From assembly GCA_963169055.1 (NCBI GenBank), contig CAUJFU010000113.1:1-42137 (forward strand): a stretch of DNA of 42,137 nucleotides, given 5' to 3'. The number at the start of each line of letters is the position of its first letter. Positions within the stretch are counted from its first letter, which is position 1. This DNA is from Myxococcota bacterium. Its GTDB lineage: Bacteria > Myxococcota_C > UBA6777. Position numbers and translations under genes: made by a program. This document shows, piece after piece, positions 14,857 to 23,139 of the stretch. The notes under the pieces were generated by a model, which was not told where the DNA came from, made no database searches, and saw nothing but the letters and a program-made list of their open reading frames with translations.

Positions 14857-15360
14857 ATGTTCCAGCGCTTTGTTTGTCTAACGGCCCTATTCCTCGGCCT
14901 GCTCGCATCCCTCTCTCAAACACACGCCAACGAACCCTACACCAAAGAAGAACGCAACCTCTCGAAACCACCGCCTGCACGCATTCAAGACAAACGCCTG
15001 AAACGCGTCTACCAAACGCTCGCCAAACAATACAAGCATATCTACGGATATGCCGCACAAGACGGCTACTTGATGCCCAACGAGATCCAAGAACTCGGCT
15101 TCCAGCGCCGCTTGATCCGCCGCATCATCGATATCGACGAAAACTACGCACAGATCCGCAAAGAACTTCAAAGCCTCCATCAAAAAGCGCGGACACTTCG
15201 CCGTCGCCGAAAAGCACTTGACGAGGCCGATCAAAAGCGACAAACCGAACTGCTCTCCAAACAAGAACACGTCGAACAAATGATCCGCCGCTTTGCTTGC
15301 CGACACGACGCGCAGTACAAACAACGCAACCCCAAACATTGCCCCAAGATCACCATCTAA
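14857..15360 (+). CDS. Small secreted coiled-coil protein, unknown
   Basis: A 167-residue protein with a signal peptide (hydrophobic to about residue 22, cleavage near THA-N). The mature part is highly charged and helical. A central segment of about 30 residues (YGYAAQDGYLMPNEIQELGF) is followed by a long Lys/Arg/Glu/Gln heptad-rich region (about 85-150) and a short end with two Cys. ATG 14857 is preceded by GAGG at a rather long 12 bases. It is transcribed away from the TrmN6-like gene from a candidate promoter at 14727. It superficially resembles Skp-like periplasmic proteins in composition, but I see no Skp motifs. Function unknown. Confidence 0.75.
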   Translation: MFQRFVCLTALFLGLLASLSQTHANEPYTKEERNLSKPPPARIQDKRLKRVYQTLAKQYKHIYGYAAQDGYLMPNEIQELGFQRRLIRRIIDIDENYAQIRKELQSLHQKARTLRRRRKALDEADQKRQTELLSKQEHVEQMIRRFACRHDAQYKQRNPKHCPKITI

Positions 15361-15480
15361 CACGGCACGCACAAAGCCCGACACAACAAAGATTCGCAAG
15401 TTGCCCGAGTGGCAGAAACATAGAGCGCACCCAACACCTCTCAACACGGCGCGGTGCGCCTCAACAACGCACAGGATCGC

Positions 15481-16581
15481 ATGGCTCACTCTCCTCCCAA
15501 GACCCCGCCACCGCCATCAACCCCCAGCGCCCACCCTGCTCAAAGCGCTCCGCTCCCTTCTGCACCTTCCATCTTTCCTGTTCCGCCTTCCACCTTTCCC
15601 GCTCCGCCTTCCACCTTTCCTGTTCTACCTTCAGCCCCTCCACCTCCTCCCCTCGTTTCTCCCCCGCCCTCCAACCGTTCCGTTTCGCCTCAATCGCCCG
15701 ATCCGCGCCTTTCGGCTCGGCTTGGTTTTGGTGCGGTCGCTGATCCACACAGCGACTTTTACCAGATGCTCGGCATCGAAACACGCGCATCCATCGCCGA
15801 GATCGACGAAGCCCTCCGCTCTGGCGTTCGTTGGTGGAATGGACAACAAGCCAACCCCAAATACCGACACCTTGCCCCCGAAGCTCTCGCAAGACTGCGT
15901 GAAGCTCGTGAAACCTTGCTCGATCCGATGCGCCGTCAAAATTATGACCGCTCGATCCAAGCCTTTCGCCATGCGCACCGCGAAGCCCGCTGGCAGCCGA
16001 TCCGCGATCTGATGGATGTCCTGTTCCTCAAACCCCCCGCCACCGCCGCCCAAGAAGACCTGCTGATCCGCTACGCACACAAACGCGGGCTAGACGACGA
16101 AGAGATCGAACGGCTTATCCAAGAAGAATTTCTGCGCCGTAGCCTCACCCGCCCCCTCCGCGTCGTTCCGAACGCCCTCCCCCAACACCCTCCACACGTC
16201 CGTTTCGGTTATCGCCTATCCATCGCAATGATCGGACTTTCAGCTTTCGGGTTGTTCGCCATGTCACTCTTTGATCTTTCCCGACCTGCCGTGCTTTTGA
16301 TGCTTCCTCTGCTCAACAACCTCCGCCTGCTCGTGCGCGGATTGCACCTGCCCGAACGCACCGAAAAAGACCAGCCCAACGCATGGGATTGGATGGTCGG
16401 GATCACCGTCCTTGGAGGCTCGACGCTCGCCGCTCTCTTCGATGCGTGGCGCTCCACTCTATTTCCTTTGGGCGCAAGCCTCTCTGTGCTGATCTGGTTG
16501 ACTTGGCTGCAAGTTGTGTTGTTATGGCGCAAAACGCCGTTGCGCCCTGAAGATCCCCTCGCCCCCTCTCTCGACGAATAA
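15481..16581 (+). CDS. Membrane protein with degenerate J-like domain and Pro-rich N-terminus
   Basis: A 366-residue protein. ATG 15481 has AGGA upstream; an earlier GTG (15454) lacks a site. Residues 1-90 are Pro/Ser/Phe-rich, with a repeated FPxPPST unit encoded by 24-bp DNA repeats (about 15567-15635). Residues about 95-170 look like a J-domain (DFYQMLGIETRASIAEID, later LRDP-like LLDPMRRQNYD). However, the HPD tripeptide that activates Hsp70 is missing; the loop reads NGQQANPKY. A linker follows, and then three or four membrane helices (about 243-265, 270-290, 305-325, 330-352). Known: J-like domains without HPD usually bind partners rather than stimulate DnaK. Function is not known. Confidence 0.78.
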   Translation: MAHSPPKTPPPPSTPSAHPAQSAPLPSAPSIFPVPPSTFPAPPSTFPVLPSAPPPPPLVSPPPSNRSVSPQSPDPRLSARLGFGAVADPHSDFYQMLGIETRASIAEIDEALRSGVRWWNGQQANPKYRHLAPEALARLREARETLLDPMRRQNYDRSIQAFRHAHREARWQPIRDLMDVLFLKPPATAAQEDLLIRYAHKRGLDDEEIERLIQEEFLRRSLTRPLRVVPNALPQHPPHVRFGYRLSIAMIGLSAFGLFAMSLFDLSRPAVLLMLPLLNNLRLLVRGLHLPERTEKDQPNAWDWMVGITVLGGSTLAALFDAWRSTLFPLGASLSVLIWLTWLQVVLLWRKTPLRPEDPLAPSLDE

Positions 16582-16725
16582 GTGACGTGTTGTGACCACA
16601 AGCCGCGCTACAACCAAGCCGTTCACGGGCGGAGGTATCCGCGCAACAGACCTCTCCTCTTTTCCACCATCGCCGCCTTGCCCCAAAACAAGCCGGCACA
16701 ACCACTCAACCCAACGAGAGGTGCG

Positions 16726-17199
16726 ATGGAACGCATCGGAATCCACTGTCAAACCTACGGCCATTGGAAAGACATTCTTGTTTGCGCGATGTCATGCCCT
16801 CACAATCTGCGCTGCAAACAATTTTCCGCATGGCGCGAAGACCACGAAGAAGTCTTGTGGAAGCGCGTACTTTCCTATCTACGCGCCCATCCCGAACACC
16901 CCTATCGGCTTGATTTTCACCCCATACCCTCAACCCTCTGGGAGGATCACATGAAACGCTACGCATGTATTATCGGCGAAACCATTCAAATCAAAACCGA
17001 AGAAGAGATCACCGAACACCTTCTCTCTGGCGGTGAGATGTTCGAGCAGATCATCGAACTAGGCCGTGAGATGGAGATCCAAATCAAGCTCGTCCCAAGC
17101 AGCGGCCCCAAACCCGCCAAAGAAGCCGAAGACAACGGCATCTCCGCCAAACCCAAAAAGAAGAAACCTTCCGACAAAACCGCCGAAGCTGCCGCCTAA
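16726..17199 (+). CDS. Small cytoplasmic protein with Cys/His cluster and Lys-rich tail, unknown
   Basis: A 157-residue protein. ATG 16726 follows GAGAGGTGCG, and the 144 bases before it are not coding-like. Residues 8-31 hold C, H and a cluster CAMSCPHNLRC, which could bind a metal or cofactor. The middle is a compact alpha/beta-looking region (residues 35-115) with a further Cys in RYACIIGETIQIKTEEE. The end (about 125-157) is Pro/Lys/Ala-rich and disordered. Its stop codon overlaps the stop of the convergent lipoate-ligase-like gene. I do not recognise the family. Confidence 0.72.
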   Translation: MERIGIHCQTYGHWKDILVCAMSCPHNLRCKQFSAWREDHEEVLWKRVLSYLRAHPEHPYRLDFHPIPSTLWEDHMKRYACIIGETIQIKTEEEITEHLLSGGEMFEQIIELGREMEIQIKLVPSSGPKPAKEAEDNGISAKPKKKKPSDKTAEAAA

Positions 17200-17915
17200 C
17201 TCCCTCCCCTTACGACCGAAGGATCGAGCAGATCCGCTGCAAGCAGGACAGGCAATCGCAGCGATAGGTGCGATTGTAGCCGCGTTTGCAAGGCAAAAAG
17301 ATCACTTTGCAGGCCGCGCTCGCGCAAGTTGGTTGTAAAGTCCCGATGTTCGCGCCCTTCCCGATAATCAGGCTCACGGGGCGGATGTTGGAGATAACGC
17401 CCAAACAGATCGCGTGCAGCGTCGACCAACAAGACGGCTTGATAAACAAGCAGATGGCGTTGGCGACGCAACGACGAGCCGAGGATCTTGCGCCCGTCGA
17501 TCGCAAGATCCGACATACCGCGCTGTACGACATCTCCGATGCCATCGGATACAAGGGCTTCTTGGAGCGGCGTTTGGATCAAATGAAAGTAGCGTTTGTT
17601 TCCAAAAGGATCGCTCAGGTACGCTGCAACCGCAACAATCAACATCCCGGGAGCCAAAACGACCGTCCCTCCGCCGCCTTGGCGACGATACAGCGGGATC
17701 TGTTCTCGTTGTACAACGTCAAGATGCAGATCGCGTTTTGCATCGCAGCCTTTCCCCAAAACGATACACAATTGCTCTTGGGCAAAGACCTTGCAGCACC
17801 ACGCATCGCCGCTGTGTTCAAGTTGATCGACGATCTGCTGATCTCCCGGATAATCGGGGATCCACAAGCCTGCATCGCGATCAGGCACAAAAGAAGAAGG
17901 GGGTGGATAAATCAA
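17196..17915 (-). CDS. Lipoate-protein ligase/octanoyltransferase-like protein
   Basis: A 239-residue protein of the LplA/LipB/LipM superfamily. Landmarks are the substrate-binding loop YRRQGGGGTVV (about 77-86) and the catalytic lysine in DLAIDGRKILGSS (Lys143). A segment HPPREPDYREGREHRDF is typical of one branch of these ligases. The usual His after the GGG loop is replaced (VVLAPG). No LplA C-terminal domain is present, so it could be a short ligase or an octanoyl/lipoyl transferase. The start is uncertain: TTG 17915 is the only initiator-like codon after an in-frame stop, with AGGAA about 12 bases upstream. Known: these enzymes attach lipoyl groups to 2-oxoacid dehydrogenases and GcvH. 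The gene converges on the small Cys protein, and the two stops overlap by 3 bp. Confidence 0.82.
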   Translation of the reverse strand: MIYPPPSSFVPDRDAGLWIPDYPGDQQIVDQLEHSGDAWCCKVFAQEQLCIVLGKGCDAKRDLHLDVVQREQIPLYRRQGGGGTVVLAPGMLIVAVAAYLSDPFGNKRYFHLIQTPLQEALVSDGIGDVVQRGMSDLAIDGRKILGSSLRRQRHLLVYQAVLLVDAARDLFGRYLQHPPREPDYREGREHRDFTTNLRERGLQSDLFALQTRLQSHLSLRLPVLLAADLLDPSVVRGGS

Positions 17916-17957
17916 GTGGTTTGTAGGTTCCTGAGAAATAAGGGAATCGATCCAGTG

Positions 17958-18044
17958 AGACGATATCCGAGAGAAGTGTGCTCAAAGGGCAGGTGCGATC
18001 CGCTGTAGACGCCCTGTGTTTGGGCAGCCACAGGGGGCTGCCCC
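17958..18044. repeat. Dispersed intergenic repeat B, copy 1
   Basis: Contains AGACGATATCCGAG (17958-17971) and a block at 18008-18038 that recurs at 41712-41782. Within it is a perfect hairpin GGGCAGCC/GGCTGCCC (18022-18029 with 18036-18043). It lies between two minus-strand genes. Confidence 0.8.
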
Positions 18045-18079
18045 TACATCTTGACGATCACACGATGGGCGATTTCGTA

Positions 18080-19297
18080 TCATTGGCAGGTTCCTTTGCC
18101 AAGGACGCACTGCTTGTTTCCGCCGATGCTCAGGCAATTGTATTCTTGCCCGGCCTTGGGGGTAGGACAATCTCCGTCTGCGTTGCAAGCTTTCCCGCAA
18201 AACTTGGTTCCGTTGTAATCGACGCAAAGGTTGGCAGTCGACACTCCGATGTTGCAGTCTTTGTCGGCGGTACAAGGATCACAAGTTTGTGGGATCTTTT
18301 TGCACTTGCCTTCGACGCAGATCTCTTCGCCTGCCTTGCAAGAAACACCGACACAAGGATCCGCGCAAAAGTCCGTTTGCGGATAGCAGACTTTGAAGCC
18401 CGCGACTTTGTCTGATGAACAAAAGAAACCTTGCGGGCAATCGTTGGTGCCTTCACAAGCCGTCAAACAACGGGGGCCATCCTTGAGTCCCTTGTCTTTT
18501 TGAACACAAAAGTCCTTGCTGATGCCGCAATCGCTATCGTTGGTGCAGGTCGCACATAGGCCCTTTTTGCAAACACCGCGTTGATCGTTGGCGGTGGGGT
18601 CACAGCGCGTCAAATCCGAGCCGGGGTTGCGCTTCACACAATCCGCGTCGGTCTTGCAGATGATGGGGGGCTTACAGAAATAACTTTCGCACACGGGCTT
18701 TTGGCTATCGGTGCAGTCCTTGTCTTCGCGGCATTGGACTTGTCGGCACTGCTTGTCGCGGCACGCCTGACGCGCAGGACAATCGCCGTCCGCAAGGCAG
18801 GCCACGCACTTTGCTGTTTCTGCATCGCATTTGGGTTTTGTCGCTTCTTTGCAGTTGTTATCGGACTGACAAGCCGCGACGCGACAGCATTGTTCTTCGC
18901 AGACCGTGCCTGTCGAACAATCCGAGTTGCTCTTACAAGAAAGCGCGCACAAGTTGCATTTAAATCCCGCCCCGTCAGGGATACACTCACCACCCAAACC
19001 GCAATCTGTATCCTTCTTGCAATCTTTTCCGCTGTTGGCGTACGCCCCACAACATCCGCTGTTGCAGATCTCATTGGTCTTGCAATCTTTGCGATCCACA
19101 CAAAGGCTTGCGCCACCCGTACAAGTATTGCACTTGATTTTTTCTACACAGGTGGGGTTGCTTTGGTACTGGGCCGTTTTGCAACAGACTTGTTGATCCA
19201 TGCAGTCTGTGTCTGCCGTGCAAGTGGCAGGACCACTCGGACAACCTGAAGACATCAAAAGAACAAAAAAAACAATACAATACAAAAGGATACGCAT
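18080..19297 (-). CDS. Very cysteine-rich surface lipoprotein
   Basis: A 405-residue lipoprotein. ATG 19297 is preceded by GGAG at 6 bases; the lipobox is MSSGC (Cys19). I count 63 Cys, arranged in repeated units of the form C-x-x-D-x-D-C (TADTDC, KKDTDC, KTDADC, TNDSDC, EGTNDC, NADGDC). The units span 30-45 residues across the whole mature part. Known: such DxDC-rich lipoproteins are common in Myxococcota and relatives and are assumed to be disulfide-stabilised surface or adhesion proteins, possibly Ca-binding through the Asp clusters. It needs many disulfides, which fits the CcdA-thioredoxin protein nearby (inference). A small repeat region separates it from the next gene; no operon partner is clear. 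Confidence 0.9.
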   Translation of the reverse strand: MRILLYCIVFFVLLMSSGCPSGPATCTADTDCMDQQVCCKTAQYQSNPTCVEKIKCNTCTGGASLCVDRKDCKTNEICNSGCCGAYANSGKDCKKDTDCGLGGECIPDGAGFKCNLCALSCKSNSDCSTGTVCEEQCCRVAACQSDNNCKEATKPKCDAETAKCVACLADGDCPARQACRDKQCRQVQCREDKDCTDSQKPVCESYFCKPPIICKTDADCVKRNPGSDLTRCDPTANDQRGVCKKGLCATCTNDSDCGISKDFCVQKDKGLKDGPRCLTACEGTNDCPQGFFCSSDKVAGFKVCYPQTDFCADPCVGVSCKAGEEICVEGKCKKIPQTCDPCTADKDCNIGVSTANLCVDYNGTKFCGKACNADGDCPTPKAGQEYNCLSIGGNKQCVLGKGTCQ

Positions 19298-19650
19298 CTT
19301 CTTCTCCGGCATCGGTGCGGTCAGGGCAAGGAGCCACCATCGAAAGGGCAGATGTAGCGAGCAGAAGGCTTTTCTGTCAAGAGGGTTCCCCATCCTGCTG
19401 ACTTCTCCCCGCGCACGACAAGCCCGTACTTCCTTTTGCGTTGTTTTTTCTCGACAAGCAAAATCTTTTGCGCTGTTTTTTCTCGACAAGCTCAAATCAC
19501 TCCCCAAGTCCAAACGCGCATCGCGTTCTTCTCGGGTGCTTCGTTTTCATGCCCCGCCAAAGCCGTCGCCCTAAATCGGTGTCTTGTGTTCTTTTGGCGA
19601 TCCCCTACAGTTGTTTGCACTTGTACTGCCACAAAGGAGCCTCGTTTGAG
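19298..19650. other. 353-bp divergent intergenic region
   Basis: Separates the Cys-rich lipoprotein gene from the Npt/HEAT/cNMP gene. It contains a 27-bp direct repeat (19433-19491). Open frames here give Ser/Phe/Arg-rich nonsense and no good ribosome site, so I treat it as regulatory DNA. Confidence 0.6.
19433..19491. repeat. 27-bp direct repeat, two copies 32 bp apart
   Basis: 19433-19459 and 19465-19491 share CTTTTGCG, a TG, T6 and CTCGACAAGC, with one mismatch. They lie 160-220 bp upstream of the ATG at 19651 and could be an operator pair. Confidence 0.9.
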
Positions 19651-22600
19651 ATGATCGCGCACAAACAAGATCCCGCTGCTCGATGGGGATGGTATACCGC
19701 TGCTGTGGCTCGCCTTTTCCGCCTTCAACGACAAGAAGTCGAGCGCGTTTCGTGGATGTTTGTCTACAGCTTGCTTGCTGTAGGTGCTTTCATCCTTGGA
19801 CGAATTGTCCGTGATACGCTGTTGCTCTCTCTTCCTCGAAATCAAGGACTTGATGCGCTACCGTGGTTGATCGCTCTCTCCGCAGTGGCCGTCAGTGCGG
19901 CGTCTTATACCCTGTCGCGAACCACCAGCGAGCGCCGCCGCGATCAAACCATCCAGATCGTGAACCTTGCCCTCGTTGGATGCCTTTTTGTGCTGTGTCT
20001 TGGACTCTTGTTGTTGCCATCGAACGTGGGCTTTGTGATCGTCCAAGCCACCTACGTTTATGTCGAAGTCATGGGCGCTTTGCAAGTCATCCTGTTTTGG
20101 ACCTTTGCTTCGGAACTCTTTGACCCAAGAGCGGCGCGCCGCAGCTTCGCTATCATCGGGGGCGGCGCGGTTCTCGCCAATCTGTTGGCTTTTGGCATCC
20201 GCCCCTTGCTCTCGGTGCTTCCCGGCCCCCATCACTTGCTGTGGGTATTGTGCTTGATGATGCTTGGTTGCGTGTGGGTGGTTCGCCGTATTGGACAACA
20301 AAACCTCGCAACACTCGAAGAGACCGCACGAAAGAAAAAACCTTCCACGCGCCTGCCCACTCCAAAACAGCGCCAAGAGAGAGGATGGCTCAGTCATCCC
20401 CATCTCGCTGTTCTGGCCATGATCGTTGGCGTCACCTTTGTGGCCTCGACCCTGATCGACTATCAATTCAAAGCCATCGTCGCCCAAACGTACCGAACTC
20501 CCGAACAGATCGGGAACTACTTGGGTTCTTTTTATGGAATCACGGGAATCTTTGCTTGTGTTGTCCAGTTTGGCCTTGCAAACCCGATACTACGGCGCTT
20601 TGGGATACGCTTCTCCTTGTTGCTATTGCCGCTTGCTTTGCTTGGAGGTTCTGTTTCGCTCGGGTTGTCTCTGTGGCCTGCCCTGCTGTCTGTGGCCTTC
20701 ACCAAGGGCAGCGAGAATGTCCTGCGTTATACGTTGTACGATGTTTCGCAGAATCTGTTATATGTACCGATAGTCGGGCCTTTGCGGGCGCGTGCCAAAG
20801 GATGGATCGATGGGATCCTCAAACCTGCGGCAATCGGGCTTAGCGCGATCGGGATCGCCCTCTTCGGATACTTGGGGATCTCCTCGCATCGGCTTTCTTG
20901 GCTGGTGGTTGGGTTGATTTGCGTATGGATCGTTCTGATCTTTCGCGTTCACCGAGAGTACGTCGCCACACTTGTGCGCTCCATGCAACGCAGTCAACTC
21001 GGTCTGGAAGGTTCCGCCCTCCAACTCGACTCCGAAGCCTCGGCCCTCGCTTTGCGCAGCGTCCTCTCCCAAGGCACACCACAGCAAATCCTCCATGCCA
21101 TCGAACTTTTGCCTCATATCGCAGAACATTCTTGGTCTTCCGAACTGGCCCGTCTATTGAAAAGCCCCCACACAGAAGTTTGCATCGCAGCCCTTGCCGT
21201 CCTCCCGCGCCTCCATGACACCGAGCACGACGCACTGATCCGCCCCCTACTGAAACACCCAGACGAGCGCGTTCGCGCTCAAGCCATCGGGATCTTGTGT
21301 ACCCTACGCAAAGAAGACGCAACGTACGAAGTCCTCTCTCTCCTCGAAGACCCCGCTCTCTCCGTCCGTCAATCCGCCATCATCGGCCTGATCCGAGATG
21401 GCGGCCTCGACGGCGTGTTGCATGCCGCCGAACCCTTCAAACGGATGCTTGATTCCCCCGATCCTACGCAACGTCAGTGTGGAGCAGAGATCATCGCCCA
21501 TCTTGGTGTGCGCACTTTCTATCAACCGATCCTGCGTATGCTCCAAGACCCCGTTCTCTCGGTTCGCATCAAAGCCATCCAAGCAGCTGGCTCCCTTCGC
21601 TCTGCCCACTTCACCGACACGCTCTTTTCGATGCTTCACGAGCGCTATGTATCCTCTCATGCAGCCCGTAGCCTCGGGCTTTACGGCCCAGACCTTATCC
21701 CTCAAATCCAAAAAAAGCTCGCCGATCCCACACAAACACAGATATCTCCCCTTCTCTTTCGCATCCTCGGCGCAATCCCCCAACCCGAAACCCTTGCTCT
21801 GCTCGAGCAGCTTCTTCTCAAACAATGCGCCTCTCAGCGCCCGATTGTCCTACGCGCTATCTCACGCCTTCGCCAACAGCAACCCAACCTTCTCCCCAAT
21901 GTCGCCCTGCTCCGCTCTTGCCTTCGCACCGCCCTCCACGACGCCTACTTCTGGCGACTCGCCCAACAAACCCTTCACGCCTCTTTCGCCCAATCCACCG
22001 CCCTCCACGACGCTCTCCACGAACGCACCCACCTCGCACAACAAGAGATCTTTCTTCTGCTTGACCTGCTTTTTCCCCACCGACAAATCGCCTTGATCCA
22101 CCAAAAACTCCTTCAAGCCGACACACGCTTACGAGCCAATGCCCTCGAACTCCTCGACAACCTCCTCCAATCCGAACCCCGTACACGCCGAATCCTGCTT
22201 GCTCTTCTCGAAGGCTCCCAATCCATCGAGCGCATCGCTCTTGAATCCTTTCAACTCAAGCCCCTGCCGCTGTCTGCCCTGATCCCCTCCTTCCAAGAAG
22301 AGCCTTGCCTTTATGCCTTCCTTCTTTGGACGCTCGCGACCGACCAAGACACCCCACCCACCGATCTTTTTCTTCAAGCCCGCAGTTCTCCCGCTCCCTT
22401 GTTGCGCGAACTCGCAGCCCTCCTGCTTTCTCGCACACTCCCAACCCACGAGCGCGATGCGCACCTCGCCCCTCTCTTGCAGGACACTTCTTCAGCCGTG
22501 GCGCGATACGTCAACGGCCTGCTTTCCCGCACACCACAACACGAGGCTCCCATGCTTTCGACCTTTGAAAAGATCCTTTTCCTCAAAGAAGTCGACTTGT

Positions 22601-22998
22601 TTCAACGCCTTTCCACCGAAGATCTCGCGCAGATCGCACAGATCGCCGAAGAGATCCACGTCGAAAAGGACGAGGACGTGATCGTCGAAGGCGAACTCGG
22701 CGATGCCCTCTACATTTTGATCGAAGGCTCCGTTTCCGTGTTCAAAGAAGGCACCGCCTTGACCACGCTGCGCGAAAAAGAACCCTTCGGAGAGATGGGA
22801 GTGCTTGATCATGCCCCACGCTCCGCGACAGTCCGCGCCCTCGAAGACCTTCGACTCCTCAAAATCGAACAACAAGCCTTTCGCGATCTCATGGATGATC
22901 GCATGGAGATCGCACATAGCGTGATCCAAGTCCTACTCAACCGACTCCGCAAAGCCAACCAATCCTCCATACAATCTCCCGAAAAATCTACGTTCTAA
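19651..22998 (+). CDS. Npt/ATP-ADP-carrier-like transporter fused to HEAT repeats and a cNMP-binding domain
   Basis: A 1115-residue inner-membrane protein. ATG 19651 has AAGGAG about 12 bases upstream. Residues about 20-440 contain roughly 11-12 membrane helices in the pattern of the Npt1/Npt2 nucleotide transporter branch of the MFS (GRIVRDTLLLSLPRNQ near the start, FWTFASELFDPRAARR in the middle). Residues about 470-960 are HEAT-like helical repeats (LLKHPDERVRAQAIGIL, LLEDPALSVRQSAI, MLQDPVLSVRIKAIQ). Residues about 975-1100 are a cyclic-nucleotide-binding domain with FGEMGVLDHAPRSATV (1046-1061), which keeps the Glu and Arg of the phosphate-binding cassette. Known: parasites use the transporter family to import ATP, while free-living bacteria carry HEAT/cNMP fusions of unknown role. 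Inferred: transport or signalling gated by cAMP or c-di-GMP-like ligands. A Ser/Thr kinase gene follows. Confidence 0.88.
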   Translation: MIAHKQDPAARWGWYTAAVARLFRLQRQEVERVSWMFVYSLLAVGAFILGRIVRDTLLLSLPRNQGLDALPWLIALSAVAVSAASYTLSRTTSERRRDQTIQIVNLALVGCLFVLCLGLLLLPSNVGFVIVQATYVYVEVMGALQVILFWTFASELFDPRAARRSFAIIGGGAVLANLLAFGIRPLLSVLPGPHHLLWVLCLMMLGCVWVVRRIGQQNLATLEETARKKKPSTRLPTPKQRQERGWLSHPHLAVLAMIVGVTFVASTLIDYQFKAIVAQTYRTPEQIGNYLGSFYGITGIFACVVQFGLANPILRRFGIRFSLLLLPLALLGGSVSLGLSLWPALLSVAFTKGSENVLRYTLYDVSQNLLYVPIVGPLRARAKGWIDGILKPAAIGLSAIGIALFGYLGISSHRLSWLVVGLICVWIVLIFRVHREYVATLVRSMQRSQLGLEGSALQLDSEASALALRSVLSQGTPQQILHAIELLPHIAEHSWSSELARLLKSPHTEVCIAALAVLPRLHDTEHDALIRPLLKHPDERVRAQAIGILCTLRKEDATYEVLSLLEDPALSVRQSAIIGLIRDGGLDGVLHAAEPFKRMLDSPDPTQRQCGAEIIAHLGVRTFYQPILRMLQDPVLSVRIKAIQAAGSLRSAHFTDTLFSMLHERYVSSHAARSLGLYGPDLIPQIQKKLADPTQTQISPLLFRILGAIPQPETLALLEQLLLKQCASQRPIVLRAISRLRQQQPNLLPNVALLRSCLRTALHDAYFWRLAQQTLHASFAQSTALHDALHERTHLAQQEIFLLLDLLFPHRQIALIHQKLLQADTRLRANALELLDNLLQSEPRTRRILLALLEGSQSIERIALESFQLKPLPLSALIPSFQEEPCLYAFLLWTLATDQDTPPTDLFLQARSSPAPLLRELAALLLSRTLPTHERDAHLAPLLQDTSSAVARYVNGLLSRTPQHEAPMLSTFEKILFLKEVDLFQRLSTEDLAQIAQIAEEIHVEKDEDVIVEGELGDALYILIEGSVSVFKEGTALTTLREKEPFGEMGVLDHAPRSATVRALEDLRLLKIEQQAFRDLMDDRMEIAHSVIQVLLNRLRKANQSSIQSPEKSTF

Positions 22999-23023
22999 TC
23001 AACCACCCTTGCCGCTCAAATCC

Positions 23024-23052
23024 TTGCGTCTTTCCTTCTGTGCGAAGATAAT
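23024..23052 (+). promoter_or_regulatory. Candidate promoter for the Ser/Thr kinase gene
   Basis: TTGCGT (23024-23029), 17 bp, GATAAT (23047-23052), in the 141-bp gap before the kinase ATG. The -10 matches at five of six positions. Confidence 0.45.
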
Positions 23053-23139
23053 GCGAGTGTTTGCTTCAAAAGAACGCACAGCAAACAGATCCTTGTTCCC
23101 TACACCAAGCGGGCCATCGCTGCGCAAAGTACCCCCACC

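Noticed and set aside
18022-18043. Terminator of the Cys-rich lipoprotein gene
   Set aside because: The hairpin is perfect, but no T-run follows on the minus strand; it belongs to repeat B.
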